NCBI GenBank assembly: GCA_001513045.1
Contig: LFSB01000005.1
Coordinates: 1 to 39,275 of the forward strand
Direction of reading: 5' to 3'
From: Clostridiales bacterium DTU089
GTDB taxonomy: Bacteria; Bacillota; Clostridia; Oscillospirales; Acutalibacteraceae
DNA length: 39,275 nt
The notes under the pieces were generated by a model that saw only the letters and a program-made list of their open reading frames with translations, ran no database searches and had not been told where the DNA came from. The position numbers and the translations under genes are program-made. Of this stretch, positions 6,229 through 15,974 are shown piece after piece (the first letter of the stretch is position 1; every line of letters starts with the position of its first letter).

Positions 6229-7998
6229 ATGTCAAAGGGAAATAAAGTTATCGGCTTGTTCCGTGAGTTTAAGGACCATTGGCGTGTTCCCGCTGAGGGG
6301 AAATTTGTTCCGTACAAGGAGTATGGGTCTGTGTTTCTGGGCGTAGGCGGCGATTACGGCATGAGGGAGGTTACAGGTAAAATCGCCTTCAGCTCGGGCT
6401 GCTTCCTGATAATGTACTACTATAACATCCCGATTCTTGCCTTCTCGGCAATAGCGGCCTTCTTTGCGCTTCAGGGGTATTTCTGGAGCATTCTCAGCAT
6501 GATAGTCAGTGACAACCTCGGCTTTGTCCCGAAAAAGACCGAAAGACGCCTGTATATCCTGTACGGCGTTTTTGCGGCGCTCGGGCTGCTGTTTATGGTG
6601 CTTGATTTTTCGAAAATAATTCCGTTTCCTTATCAGCTTTCCGATTTCGTTGCAACAATACCGGGTATGACAATGCGAAGTGTATGCAAAATATTCGGCG
6701 TACACTGGTTTATAACCGGCTATTTCGGCATCAGAAACATTGTTATCAGAAAAGTCTTTCTTCCGAAATACGGGCGATATAAGTTTTACTTCTACCCGAA
6801 TGTCATACCGTGTATTATTGTTACGCTTCTCATCTGCTGGCTGCCAATCTACAGGTGGTACGCAAACGACCAGGCGGAAAGAATATGGATACTTTACCTT
6901 CTTTTCAGCCTTTACAGTAACTACGGCTTCTCCGGAAGCGCGGAGTCGATATCCCACACCATAAGCCCAAATGCGCATGAAAGAATGCTTGTGCGTTGCT
7001 ATCCCGAAAAGCTCGGTCATCTGTTCAACTCGGTATGGGCGGCGCTTATACCGATTGCCTCGGCGTACACGGGCGGACTTACCAATATCAACACCTACAA
7101 ATACATACTCCCTTTGCTTTTAATCGTAAACACATTTCTCATGTGGCTGGGCTTACGAGGGGTTAAGGAGAGAATACCTCAGCCTCCGCTGGAGAAGAAA
7201 AAATACATACCGTTTTGGGACGGCATTGACGGAGTACTCAAAAATAAATACCGCTGGATAAACGCGGTGTCCGGAATGATAGATGCCCTGGGCAACGGTG
7301 GACTTGCGGTGAAAAACATTATCCTTATTTATACCTGGCGCGAGCAGGGCATTATCTATGCGATATTTGAGCAGTTCATACGCTTTGTGGGTAATCCCGG
7401 AGCATTTCTTGCCCCGTGGATTCGCAAGCGCTTCCAGTACAGAACGCTGGTTGTGTTCAAGCGTATCGTGTTTGCGCTGCAAAGCACAGGCTACATATTG
7501 GCGTGCTGGTTTTTTAAGGACGATTACTTTATGTGCGGCATGGTTATGGTGATTTCGCTTTCGGTCGGCGATATGCTGACCTCGGCGTTGAAGATTGCCG
7601 ATGATGACATGAACGTGCGCATAAGTGATTATCAGATGTATATTTCCGGAGAGCGGCTTGACGGCTACGGCGGAGTACTCGGTTGGTTTACGGGGCCGTT
7701 CTCCGCTTTGATAAGTCTTATTATTCCCGTGCTGTTTTACCGCAACGGCTTTACCTCGGACTGGGATGTGCTGTTCGTGGATGATATCCGTGCAAAATGT
7801 ATGATTATCGGCGTGGCGTTCGACCTTGTAGGTCATATACTTTGCTGTCTGCCGTACATATTCGCATGGGACTACACGGACGAAAAGCACAACGAGGTAA
7901 TGCGGGTGCTTACAGAGAGGGCAGAGGCCGCACAGGCGGAGCTTGATGCGGAAAATGCTTCTCAGCTTACAACCGCCGAGCCGGAAACAGTTGTATAA
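6229..7998 (+). CDS. MFS/GPH-like 12-helix transporter
   Basis: A 589-residue polytopic membrane protein with about twelve hydrophobic segments, for example IAFSSGCFLIMYYY, ILYGVFAALGLLFMVLDF, VIPCIIVTLLICWLPIY and YILPLLLIVNTFLMWLG. The general arrangement and the long cytoplasmic C-terminal tail (AQAELDAENASQ...) resemble major-facilitator carriers of the glycoside-pentoside-hexuronide type, and a GPH-type carrier sits at 37707 in the same window. It is longer than usual (about 450-500 residues). The ATG at 6229 has GGAGGGG upstream; the GTG at 6214 lies before that site and is unlikely. The substrate is unknown. Its pairing with an LRR surface protein suggests a shared surface or uptake role (inference). 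Confidence 0.8.
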   Translation: MSKGNKVIGLFREFKDHWRVPAEGKFVPYKEYGSVFLGVGGDYGMREVTGKIAFSSGCFLIMYYYNIPILAFSAIAAFFALQGYFWSILSMIVSDNLGFVPKKTERRLYILYGVFAALGLLFMVLDFSKIIPFPYQLSDFVATIPGMTMRSVCKIFGVHWFITGYFGIRNIVIRKVFLPKYGRYKFYFYPNVIPCIIVTLLICWLPIYRWYANDQAERIWILYLLFSLYSNYGFSGSAESISHTISPNAHERMLVRCYPEKLGHLFNSVWAALIPIASAYTGGLTNINTYKYILPLLLIVNTFLMWLGLRGVKERIPQPPLEKKKYIPFWDGIDGVLKNKYRWINAVSGMIDALGNGGLAVKNIILIYTWREQGIIYAIFEQFIRFVGNPGAFLAPWIRKRFQYRTLVVFKRIVFALQSTGYILACWFFKDDYFMCGMVMVISLSVGDMLTSALKIADDDMNVRISDYQMYISGERLDGYGGVLGWFTGPFSALISLIIPVLFYRNGFTSDWDVLFVDDIRAKCMIIGVAFDLVGHILCCLPYIFAWDYTDEKHNEVMRVLTERAEAAQAELDAENASQLTTAEPETVV

Positions 7999-8130
7999 AC
8001 AGTAAAAAGGAACGGGACGGTTTTTCAATGCGTTCCCAAGACATAAAATAATTATTGGTTATTCCTCATACCCTGCAGTATCAATCGGTTGAATATTCAA
8101 TCCGGAAATAAGGTAAAGGACGGGCTTATA

Positions 8131-11100
8131 ATGAGAGAAGCAAAGCATCGTAAAATTAACTGTCGGGGCGCGGCATTTCGGGCAAAACAAATCATATCCT
8201 TACTGATTGCCTCAGTTGTGGCAATGTCGGTGCTTATGATAACTTGTTTTGCGCAAGATGACGTAAATGCGGATAATACACTTCGCGTCGGACTCTATTA
8301 TACCGGAGATAACAACGATGTTGAATCGCTCAAAAAGGCTCACGGATATGACCTTGAATACCTTCAGGCGCTCTCGCAATACACGGGCTGGAAATATGAA
8401 TATGTAACCGGCTCCTGGGATGATTGCTTATTACGTCTTGAAAACGGAGAAATAGATATCCTCGGATTTGTGCAGAAAACCGCCGAAAGAGAAAAGGTTT
8501 TTGCTTATCCGTCTTTACCGATGGCGGTTACAAGCGGCTTGCTTGTTACAGGAAGTCAGTATGAGGTGGGAGTTATAAACAAAAAGCTGAAGGAAGGTAT
8601 AATAACCGTCGGTATCTGCAAGGGGAACGAGTTTAACCGCGATTTTAAGGAATACAGCAGTGAAAACGGCTACAATATAACATACGTTGAGTATAATTCA
8701 CTTGAGGAATTGTCTCCGGCTCTCGAAAAAGGCGAGATTGAGGCGGCGGTTATTTCAGAGGAGGACAAAACAGCAACAGAAAAAATACTTTGCAATTTTG
8801 CATCGGTGGATCAATATTTTGCAACCGACAAGGACAATACGGCGCTCCTGCGGAAGCTCGATGAGGCCATGAAAACGGTCAATACATATTGCTCCGACTT
8901 AAACACCGAGCTTTACCGTAAATACTTCGCCAAAAGCTCAGACGGTAAGCCGGTTTTCACGACCGCCGAGCAGGAATTCATTGAAAACAACCCGAACATT
9001 CTGGTGCTGTATGATTCGGGATGGCCTCCGGTAGAATACCTCGACGCTGACGGTAAGACATACAAGGGGATAAGTCCGGATATTTTTGCCTTGCTTACGG
9101 AAAAATGCGGTATCAATTTTGTCTATGAGGGTTCAACAAGCGGCGGCGTTCTCGACCAACTCAAAAGCGGAGACCAGAGAAACACATTGACCACGATTTC
9201 GTACGATTATAACTGGGCTGAAAGCCACGATGTATATATCACTCAACCGTTCATCACATCCAATATCGTCAAGCTCGGCAAAAATCTGAATGCAGAGAAT
9301 CCGAAGGTAGCGATAAATGAGAAGGCTTATTTTACGTACCTGCTTGAGGATAAGCTTGCGGGTGCAACAAGGTTGAATTTCTCAAAACAGGCGGAGCGTC
9401 TTGAGGCGGTACGTACAGGGGAGGCGGATTACACCTTTGTAACCGAGGATCAGGCAAGATATTATCGCTCCATACCTAAATATGCCGACCTCGATGTGGA
9501 ACGTATGCTTGGATATGAGCAGAAAATCTGCATATCAATAGAGAAAAACAGCGACCCGGAGCTGATGTCAATTATCTCAAAATCATTGGCAAGCATTACA
9601 CATGATGAGATGAATGAAATCATCCGAAAAAACACCGTGGGAGCTTACGAGCTGACCCTCGGCGACAGGCTTTACCGTGACCGCGTACCGGTTATAATAG
9701 CGCTTTTGCTTGCTGTCACGATAATAATTGCCCTGACGTTTATCGGGCTGGTTCGCCATAAAAACCGCAAGAATATCCTTGTTGCTTATAAACAGAAAGA
9801 AGAGGCCTTGGCTTTTGCGGAGCAGGCAAGCGCGGCAAAGGGCAATTTTATGTCCAGAATGAGCCACGAGATAAGAACGCCTCTCAATGCGGTTATCGGA
9901 TATAACCTTATTGCACGCAACGAGCTTTCCGATGCGAAGAACGACGAAGAACGCCGCTCGGCTGAAATGAAGGTTATGGATTGCCTGACCAAGAGCGATA
10001 TAGCCTCCAGACATCTGTTGACGATTATCAACGACGTTCTTGATATGTCGTCAATTGAGAGCGGAAAAATAAAAATTGAGCACACCCGGTTTGACTTTAA
10101 AGGACTTATCACTTCTCTGACAACCATTTTCTATTCACAGGCAAAGGCAAAGGGCGTTACGCTTGACGTGGTTATCGATAAGCTTTCAGATGAATGGTTT
10201 GTCGGTGATCAGATGAGAACCAATCAGATTCTTACAAATTTGCTTTCCAATGCAATCAAATTCACCTATGAAGGCGGTTCGGTCAAGCTTACGATAAATC
10301 AGAGTGTACGTGAAAACGGTAAGAGCCGTGTCCATTTTGAGGTGCTTGATACCGGTATCGGCATGACCGAGGAGTACCTCAGCCATATCTGGACACCGTT
10401 CGAGCAGGAGGATTCGTCAATTTCACGGCGCTTCGGCGGCACAGGACTCGGATTGTCCATAACGAAAAGCCTTGTAGACCTTATGAACGGAGAAATCAGT
10501 GTTGAAAGCAAGCCCGGAACAGGTACGAGGTTTACGGTTGAGCTTGATTATGAAAAGGCGGAGAAGCCGGATGACGTACAGCCGTATAACTTTGATGATA
10601 TTAACGCTCTTGTTGTGGACGATGACAGCGGTACCTGCGATTATATCAGGCTGCTGTTTAACCGTTGCGGCGCCCGTTGTGCCACTGTAACCTCAGGGCA
10701 GGATGCGGTTGTAGCTATTGAGCAATCCTTGAATAAGAATGATATGTTTACCGTATGCCTCGTTGACTGGCGTATGCCGAAAATGGACGGCATAGAAACA
10801 ATAAAGAGGATACGTCAGATTGTAGGCGATAAGCTGCCGATAATCGTGCTCACCGCATACGATTATTCGGAAATAGCCGATGAAGCGGCGCAGGTCGGAG
10901 TAAATCGTTTTATTTCCAAGCCATTGTTCCAGTCATCACTGTTTGACCTTCTTGCAAACATTTGCGGAGTGCAAAAGGTAAAAGAAATTAAAAAGAATGA
11001 AGCATACAATTTCAACGGTGTACGGGTAATTCTTGCTGAGGACAACGCAATGAACATGGAAATTGCAAAAAAAATCATGGAATCTGCGGGTGTCACAGTG

Positions 11101-11394
11101 GACTGCGTATGGAACGGCAGCGAAGCGGTTTCCTTATTTGAAAAATCCGTTCCCGGAACATATTCGGCAATTTTTATGGATGTCCATATGCCTGTTATGA
11201 ACGGATATGAAGCGACAAAACAGATTCGTGCATCTGCTCATAAGCAGGCAAAGGCAATACCTATTATCGCAATGACCGCCGACGCCTTTGTTGAGGATAT
11301 TGCTGAGGCAAAAGAGGCGGGTATGAACGACCATATATCCAAACCGATTGATATTCCGGTATTGTTTGAGAAGCTGAGAAAGTATACAAATTGA
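8131..11394 (+). CDS. Hybrid sensor histidine kinase with two fused solute-binding domains
   Basis: A 1087-residue EvgS/BvgS-like sensor. An N-terminal signal anchor (about 17-41) precedes two periplasmic-binding (SBP_bac_3) domains, at about 48-265 (starting LRVGLYYTGDNND) and 285-505 (NPNILVLYDSGWPPVEYLD). A transmembrane helix (about 520-543) leads to HisKA with phosphoacceptor His579 in SHEIRTPLNAVIGY. HATPase_c has the N box (NQILTNLLSNAIKFT), G1 (DTGIGM) and G2 (GGTGLGLSI). Two receiver domains follow, with Asp879 (DWRMPKMDG) and Asp1017 (MDVHMPVMNG). No Hpt or DNA-binding output domain is present, so the phosphate must go to another protein. The ATG at 8131 is preferred; a TTG at 8089 is also open. 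A TTGAATATTCAA palindrome (8089-8100) lies just upstream. The core closely resembles that of the kinase at 13158. Confidence 0.93.
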   Translation: MREAKHRKINCRGAAFRAKQIISLLIASVVAMSVLMITCFAQDDVNADNTLRVGLYYTGDNNDVESLKKAHGYDLEYLQALSQYTGWKYEYVTGSWDDCLLRLENGEIDILGFVQKTAEREKVFAYPSLPMAVTSGLLVTGSQYEVGVINKKLKEGIITVGICKGNEFNRDFKEYSSENGYNITYVEYNSLEELSPALEKGEIEAAVISEEDKTATEKILCNFASVDQYFATDKDNTALLRKLDEAMKTVNTYCSDLNTELYRKYFAKSSDGKPVFTTAEQEFIENNPNILVLYDSGWPPVEYLDADGKTYKGISPDIFALLTEKCGINFVYEGSTSGGVLDQLKSGDQRNTLTTISYDYNWAESHDVYITQPFITSNIVKLGKNLNAENPKVAINEKAYFTYLLEDKLAGATRLNFSKQAERLEAVRTGEADYTFVTEDQARYYRSIPKYADLDVERMLGYEQKICISIEKNSDPELMSIISKSLASITHDEMNEIIRKNTVGAYELTLGDRLYRDRVPVIIALLLAVTIIIALTFIGLVRHKNRKNILVAYKQKEEALAFAEQASAAKGNFMSRMSHEIRTPLNAVIGYNLIARNELSDAKNDEERRSAEMKVMDCLTKSDIASRHLLTIINDVLDMSSIESGKIKIEHTRFDFKGLITSLTTIFYSQAKAKGVTLDVVIDKLSDEWFVGDQMRTNQILTNLLSNAIKFTYEGGSVKLTINQSVRENGKSRVHFEVLDTGIGMTEEYLSHIWTPFEQEDSSISRRFGGTGLGLSITKSLVDLMNGEISVESKPGTGTRFTVELDYEKAEKPDDVQPYNFDDINALVVDDDSGTCDYIRLLFNRCGARCATVTSGQDAVVAIEQSLNKNDMFTVCLVDWRMPKMDGIETIKRIRQIVGDKLPIIVLTAYDYSEIADEAAQVGVNRFISKPLFQSSLFDLLANICGVQKVKEIKKNEAYNFNGVRVILAEDNAMNMEIAKKIMESAGVTVDCVWNGSEAVSLFEKSVPGTYSAIFMDVHMPVMNGYEATKQIRASAHKQAKAIPIIAMTADAFVEDIAEAKEAGMNDHISKPIDIPVLFEKLRKYTN

Positions 11395-11404
11395 TAAAAA
11401 AGAT

Positions 11405-11453
11405 AACACACCATTGAAGCTCCGATTTTCGGGAGGGATATCAATGGTGTGTT
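11405..11453. terminator. Long hairpin after the kinase gene
   Basis: A perfect 13-bp stem (11405-11417 with 11441-11453) and an inner CTCCGA/TCGG-GAG stem lie 10 bases past the kinase stop. No T run follows on the plus strand; an A6 tract upstream gives a U tract on the minus strand. It is a 3' hairpin or a weak terminator. Confidence 0.45.
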
Positions 11454-11532
11454 GCTCTGCTGAAAATCGTTTTATACCACAATGTCCATCATGCAATAAT
11501 GTCCCAGGTAAATTGTTTTTGCTTACGGGTAC

Positions 11533-11561
11533 TTGTAATTTTTGTCGAAATATGGTATACT
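11533..11561 (+). promoter_or_regulatory. Sigma-A promoter of solute-binding protein / kinase operon
   Basis: TTGTAA (11533-11538), a 17-bp spacer and TATACT (11556-11561) predict a start near 11568 and a 5' leader of about 178 nt. Confidence 0.65.
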
Positions 11562-11745
11562 GTCAAAGATATATAATTGTTGAAAATTCACAAAACAACT
11601 GATGTCATCATAATAAAATTGGATAACAGAAGATTCGGGACTTAAAACAGTAAAAACAATCGGTAAACTGATTCGGCGTATTTTTTTAAAATATTTATGT
11701 ATAAGAATGTAAACACAGTAATAAAAAACAACAGGAGGTAAAACA

Positions 11746-13155
11746 ATGAAAAGGTATATTGCGTCATTACTATGCTTGGTGATGATTTTCGGAATGCTTG
11801 CCGGATGCGGCGATACGGGGAAGACGGACCCCACTCCGCAAACACCCGTTACGCTTAAAATCGTAGGTCCGTGGGAGGATTGCACGGCGGTAGAGGTCAT
11901 CGGCAGAGAATTCAACAAAAAATATCCGAATTGTACTGTAGAGTATGAGTATTTACAGAAATTTGAAGAAAACATCTCGACGAGGCTTGCGGAAAACAAT
12001 AGTATTGATTTATTTTTCACAACCAACATCACCGGTTCTTCCGATTTGAAGCAGTATGTGCTTGACCTCAAAAGCACACAGGGATTGGATTTGTCAAAAA
12101 CCTTTAAAGGCATAATCGATAATGCCTCCTTCAATGACGGTGAGGCGGACAGGCTGTATGCCATACCTCTCGGTGCGGAAATGCGCGGAATGTATGTCAA
12201 CAAAACTCTGCTTTCCGGTCTGAACATTGCAGTGCCTACGAATCAGGGCACATTCCTTGCCGCCTGCGCCAAGCTAAAGGAAAACGGATATATTCCGTTG
12301 CAGGGCAACCCCGGCAGCTTTGCTCAGTACCTGTTGTATCCGTGGGTCTGCAATCTGGTTGCAAATGCCGATAATTACGAGGAGGTTCATGCGAAGCTTG
12401 AGGCGCGCGGCGCGGGACTTTCGGAGCTGTTTAAGGAGCCGTTTGAATTCCTTTATTCACTTGTTGAAAACAGTTATTACGATTATAAAACCGTTGAAAA
12501 CGAATACGGTCTGTTCAAGGACAGCTCAGAGGAGGCTGTTGCGAGAGATTTTCTGAACATAAAGAAAAACGGCGAAGAATACGCGTTTGAGCAAGGAAGC
12601 GGAAAAGTTGCGTTTTTAGCGGGTACGCTGTCGACAAAAAGCATAATGGATAAAACAAAGGCAGACTACCACAGTACCATTGAATATGAGTTTATCCCGG
12701 CGCCGATAGGCAAGGACGGCGGCTTCGTCTATATTTCTCCCGCAAAAAGTATTGCCGCAAACAAAAGCTCGGCAAACTTAGAGTGGATTATAAATTTCCT
12801 TAATTTCCTGTTCACCCCCGAAAACAACCAGACCTTTGCGGCGGCATTCAACGCCGTGCCGAATACTCCGGATGCCTTTACTTACATCAGCAACCTCTAT
12901 GCTGTTCCCGAGAATCGCATTTCCGAAGTCGGAAAGGTAACCTTTAACAGCAATTACTTCTATACCGCCATTAAGGATAATCTGATTGAGCTTTCCAAGG
13001 CGAACAATGTGAATTCAAAGAACGATGACGGCACCTCAAAATACATGGTTGCCGACAAAAACGGCAAATTTGCCGATAAGGACGGAAACAAGTTCTCTAT
13101 GCATGCTTTTGATTACTATATGGACAAACTGGAAACGAGTCTTAAGGGAGAATAA
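11746..13155 (+). CDS. Extracellular solute-binding lipoprotein (family 1)
   Basis: A 469-residue lipoprotein. The signal peptide ends in the lipobox LAGC, with lipidated Cys21. The body has the features of SBP_bac_1 carbohydrate-binding proteins: TLKIVGPWEDCTAVEVIGREFNKKYPN near the N-terminus, an AIPLGAEMRGMYVNKTLL hinge-region segment, and a late stretch for partly open sugar sites (FIPAPIGKDGGFVYISPAKS). It is preceded by AGGAGG and a strong promoter. The next gene, two bases downstream, is a hybrid kinase, and no permease or ATPase genes are present. This suggests it presents ligand to the kinase rather than feeding a transporter (inference); it could also serve permeases encoded elsewhere. 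Confidence 0.92.
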   Translation: MKRYIASLLCLVMIFGMLAGCGDTGKTDPTPQTPVTLKIVGPWEDCTAVEVIGREFNKKYPNCTVEYEYLQKFEENISTRLAENNSIDLFFTTNITGSSDLKQYVLDLKSTQGLDLSKTFKGIIDNASFNDGEADRLYAIPLGAEMRGMYVNKTLLSGLNIAVPTNQGTFLAACAKLKENGYIPLQGNPGSFAQYLLYPWVCNLVANADNYEEVHAKLEARGAGLSELFKEPFEFLYSLVENSYYDYKTVENEYGLFKDSSEEAVARDFLNIKKNGEEYAFEQGSGKVAFLAGTLSTKSIMDKTKADYHSTIEYEFIPAPIGKDGGFVYISPAKSIAANKSSANLEWIINFLNFLFTPENNQTFAAAFNAVPNTPDAFTYISNLYAVPENRISEVGKVTFNSNYFYTAIKDNLIELSKANNVNSKNDDGTSKYMVADKNGKFADKDGNKFSMHAFDYYMDKLETSLKGE

Positions 13156-13157
13156 AA

Positions 13158-15761
13158 ATGAGCGGGAGTAAAACAAAAACCGGAAAAAGCCGTAGCTGGT
13201 CTTTCCTTGCGTTGATAGTTGTCAATATTGTTTTACTGTCCGGCGCGTTCTTTCTGTACGGGAGATATACTCAGGCATATCAAAAAAGCTTGCGCGAGGA
13301 AAATCTGAACAACATCAGCAACCTGAACAAATCCTCTATGGCAATCGTTACGGCGGTGCTTGACAGTTGGAATGTCAAGCTGAATGATATTGCCGAATAT
13401 GCCGAGCACGAAGGTTTGGATTATGAGCAGACGTGCGATATGATTAGCGACTTCAATTCACAGGAGGATATTTTCTTTCAGATTCTCGACAGCTCCTATA
13501 ACGGCAGGCAGCTTACCAAAAATGAGGACGGAAGCTACCCGGAAATTTCTTATGCACACGGCTCGTACGCAGTTCAGCAAAAGGCATTTGACGATATCAA
13601 TGACAACGGAAATGAAATTCGTTTTGTGCCCGAATTGACGAACGACTATACAAAAAGCAAGGTGTTTGCCATATACAAGCATATCACTCTGGCAAACGCA
13701 GACGGAATTCCGGAGGTTTACACGCTCCTGCTTGCTTCAAATTCGGACAGTGTGCTTTCGGCATTCAATCACCTGAACGGATATGACGGACAATCCACGG
13801 TTCTTATTGACTCAACAGGTAACTATATCATAAAAAACCGTGATTTCACCTCAACCAACTTCTATCAATTTATTGCAAATTCCAATGATTTGACCCTTGA
13901 CCAACTGAACGCAATACGGAGCAATGTGCTGAAAAACGGCAGCGGTGAGCTTTTGTATAAAAACTCTAAATTGACCGGGCAGGACTGTGTCTTCCGTTAT
14001 GAAAAAATGGCGGAAAACGACTGGTATTGTGTTACGGCTGTTCCGGAATCTGCGTTTAAGCTGCCTGAATTCAATTATAACTACATCATTTATACGGTGC
14101 TTCTGCTGATTGCGCTGCTTGTGCTCGATATTACATGGCTGCAAATCACAAACCGTTTGCTGCGCATAAGCGCACGCCGTGAGGCGGAGGCCAATAATGC
14201 CAAGAGCAGCTTCATGTCGCGCATGTCACACGAAATACGTACGCCGCTCAATGCGGTAATCGGTTACAACACCATTGCCAAAAGCGAGCTTTCCGGCGAC
14301 TATGATGAGGCGGGACGACGCTCTGCGGAAATGCGCGTAATGGATTGCCTGACCAAGAGCGAAACCGCGTCAAAGCATCTGCTTACCATCATCAATGATG
14401 TGCTTGATATGTCGGCGATTGAAAGCGGCAAAATCAAGGTGGCACATGACCGGTTCGATTTCAGGTCTCTGATTACCTCGCTTACCACCATTTTTTACTC
14501 TCAGGCGAAGGCAAAGGGCGTCAACTTCGAGGTCATTTTTGATACCCTCAATGAGGAGTGGTTTGTCGGTGACCAGATGCGGGTCAATCAGATTTTGACA
14601 AATCTGCTCTCAAACGCCATAAAGTTTACACCTGAGGGCGGTACGGTAAAGCTGTTAATCAGTCAGCCGGAAGCTCAGACCAACGCATCGCATATCCATT
14701 TTGAGGTTTCAGACACCGGTATCGGCATGACAAGCGAATATCTTGAACGTATCTGGGCGCCGTTTGAGCAGGCTGATTCTTCCATCTCACGCCGCTTCGG
14801 CGGAACGGGACTGGGATTGACTATTACAAAAAATCTTGTCGATCTTATGAACGGCAAAATATCCGTGGAAAGCGAGTCCGGTGTCGGTACGGTTTTCTGT
14901 GTCGATTTGACATTTGAACGCACGGAGCAGCCGGTTAACAATGCAGCGTATGATTTCAGCAGGGTTAACGCATTGGTTGTGGATGACGATACGTGCACCT
15001 GTGAATATATCCAGCAGCTGTTTGCTCGCTGCGGTGCACGTTGCGATACCTTTACCTCCGGAGAGGAGGCGCTTCGCGCCTTTAAGCTGTCAAACGACAG
15101 CGATTTTCCTTACACAATTTGCCTTGTGGACTGGCGTATGCCTAAGATGGACGGACTTGAGACAATCAAGCGGCTGCGTGAGATTGCCAAAAGGGAGATT
15201 CCGGTTATAGTTATCACGGCGTACGATTTTTCAGAGATTTCCGAAAAAGCGGCTGAGGTAGGGGTGGATATGTTTATTGCCAAGCCTCTGTTCCAGTCCT
15301 CGCTGTTTGATATGCTCGCCAACATCAGCGGTAAAAAGGAACCCGAAACTCTGAAAAAGAACAAGAAGTATGACTTGAAGGGCGTACGTGTTCTGTTGGC
15401 TGAAGACAACGCTATGAACAAGGAGATTGCAAAAAAGATTTTGGAATCGGCGGGAGTTGAGGTTGACAGCGTATGGAACGGTAAGGAAGCAGTTGAAATG
15501 TTTGAAAACTCACCTGCCGGAACCTACTCCGTCATTCTTATGGATGTGCATATGCCGGTTATGGACGGTCACACTGCAACCGGAATTATTCGTGCTTCTT
15601 CTCATACGGATGCAAAAACAATCCCGATTATTGCGATGACCGCAGACGCCTTTGCCGAAAACGTGGCTCAGGCACATGAGGCAGGAATGAATGACCATAT
15701 ATCCAAGCCGATTGATATTGCTACTTTGTTTGAGACGATAAAAAAGTATATAAAGAAGTAA
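13158..15761 (+). CDS. Hybrid sensor histidine kinase with Cache-like sensor and two receivers
   Basis: An 867-residue membrane kinase. Transmembrane helix 1 (about 15-35) and helix 2 (about 307-330) bracket a 270-residue extracellular domain resembling dCache/PAS sensors (it ends CVFRYEKMAENDWYCVTAVP). HisKA has phosphoacceptor His358 (SHEIRTPLNAVIGY). HATPase_c has NQILTNLLSNAIKFT, DTGIGM and GGTGLGLTI. Receiver 1 has Asp658 (DWRMPKMDG) and receiver 2 has Asp796 (MDVHMPVMDG). No Hpt or output domain follows. From the linker helix to the C-terminus it matches the kinase at 8131 almost block for block, while the sensor modules are unrelated, which indicates domain swapping after duplication. 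It is two bases downstream of the solute-binding lipoprotein, so the two are surely co-expressed. Confidence 0.93.
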   Translation: MSGSKTKTGKSRSWSFLALIVVNIVLLSGAFFLYGRYTQAYQKSLREENLNNISNLNKSSMAIVTAVLDSWNVKLNDIAEYAEHEGLDYEQTCDMISDFNSQEDIFFQILDSSYNGRQLTKNEDGSYPEISYAHGSYAVQQKAFDDINDNGNEIRFVPELTNDYTKSKVFAIYKHITLANADGIPEVYTLLLASNSDSVLSAFNHLNGYDGQSTVLIDSTGNYIIKNRDFTSTNFYQFIANSNDLTLDQLNAIRSNVLKNGSGELLYKNSKLTGQDCVFRYEKMAENDWYCVTAVPESAFKLPEFNYNYIIYTVLLLIALLVLDITWLQITNRLLRISARREAEANNAKSSFMSRMSHEIRTPLNAVIGYNTIAKSELSGDYDEAGRRSAEMRVMDCLTKSETASKHLLTIINDVLDMSAIESGKIKVAHDRFDFRSLITSLTTIFYSQAKAKGVNFEVIFDTLNEEWFVGDQMRVNQILTNLLSNAIKFTPEGGTVKLLISQPEAQTNASHIHFEVSDTGIGMTSEYLERIWAPFEQADSSISRRFGGTGLGLTITKNLVDLMNGKISVESESGVGTVFCVDLTFERTEQPVNNAAYDFSRVNALVVDDDTCTCEYIQQLFARCGARCDTFTSGEEALRAFKLSNDSDFPYTICLVDWRMPKMDGLETIKRLREIAKREIPVIVITAYDFSEISEKAAEVGVDMFIAKPLFQSSLFDMLANISGKKEPETLKKNKKYDLKGVRVLLAEDNAMNKEIAKKILESAGVEVDSVWNGKEAVEMFENSPAGTYSVILMDVHMPVMDGHTATGIIRASSHTDAKTIPIIAMTADAFAENVAQAHEAGMNDHISKPIDIATLFETIKKYIKK

Positions 15762-15839
15762 AGAATACCGATAATCAGAATAGCTTTTTCCGGCTTGTGC
15801 AGTGGCAGTACCGATGATGAAAAATTTTTATGTAATAAG

Positions 15840-15880
15840 GGCTGTGACGGGGTTGTTTGCTTCGCCACAGCCTCTTTTTA
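15840..15880 (+). terminator. Intrinsic terminator of the solute-binding protein / kinase operon
   Basis: The stem GGCTGTG (15840-15846) with CACAGCC (15866-15872) is followed by TCTTTTT. Confidence 0.7.
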
Positions 15881-15921
15881 ACCTTAGGGATATTTGCGTG
15901 AGCTGTCAGGAGCTTTTTTGA

Positions 15922-15950
15922 TTGACTTTACAGCTGCTGCAACCTATAAT
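15922..15950 (+). promoter_or_regulatory. Consensus sigma-A promoter of the ribokinase gene
   Basis: TTGACT (15922-15927), a 17-bp spacer and TATAAT (15945-15950) predict a start near 15957, about 145 nt before the gene. Confidence 0.75.
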
Positions 15951-15974
15951 GATAAAAAAGAGGCTGTTTTCGAC

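Larger units (their letters stand above)
11395..11745. other. Intergenic region between the kinase and solute-binding protein genes
   Basis: This 351-bp gap carries no protein gene I can support. It contains the hairpin at 11405-11453, a near-consensus promoter at 11533-11561 and an A/T-rich leader of about 178 nt with a small TTGTT/AACAA hairpin near 11577-11600, ending in the ribosome site AGGAGG before 11746. Confidence 0.6.
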
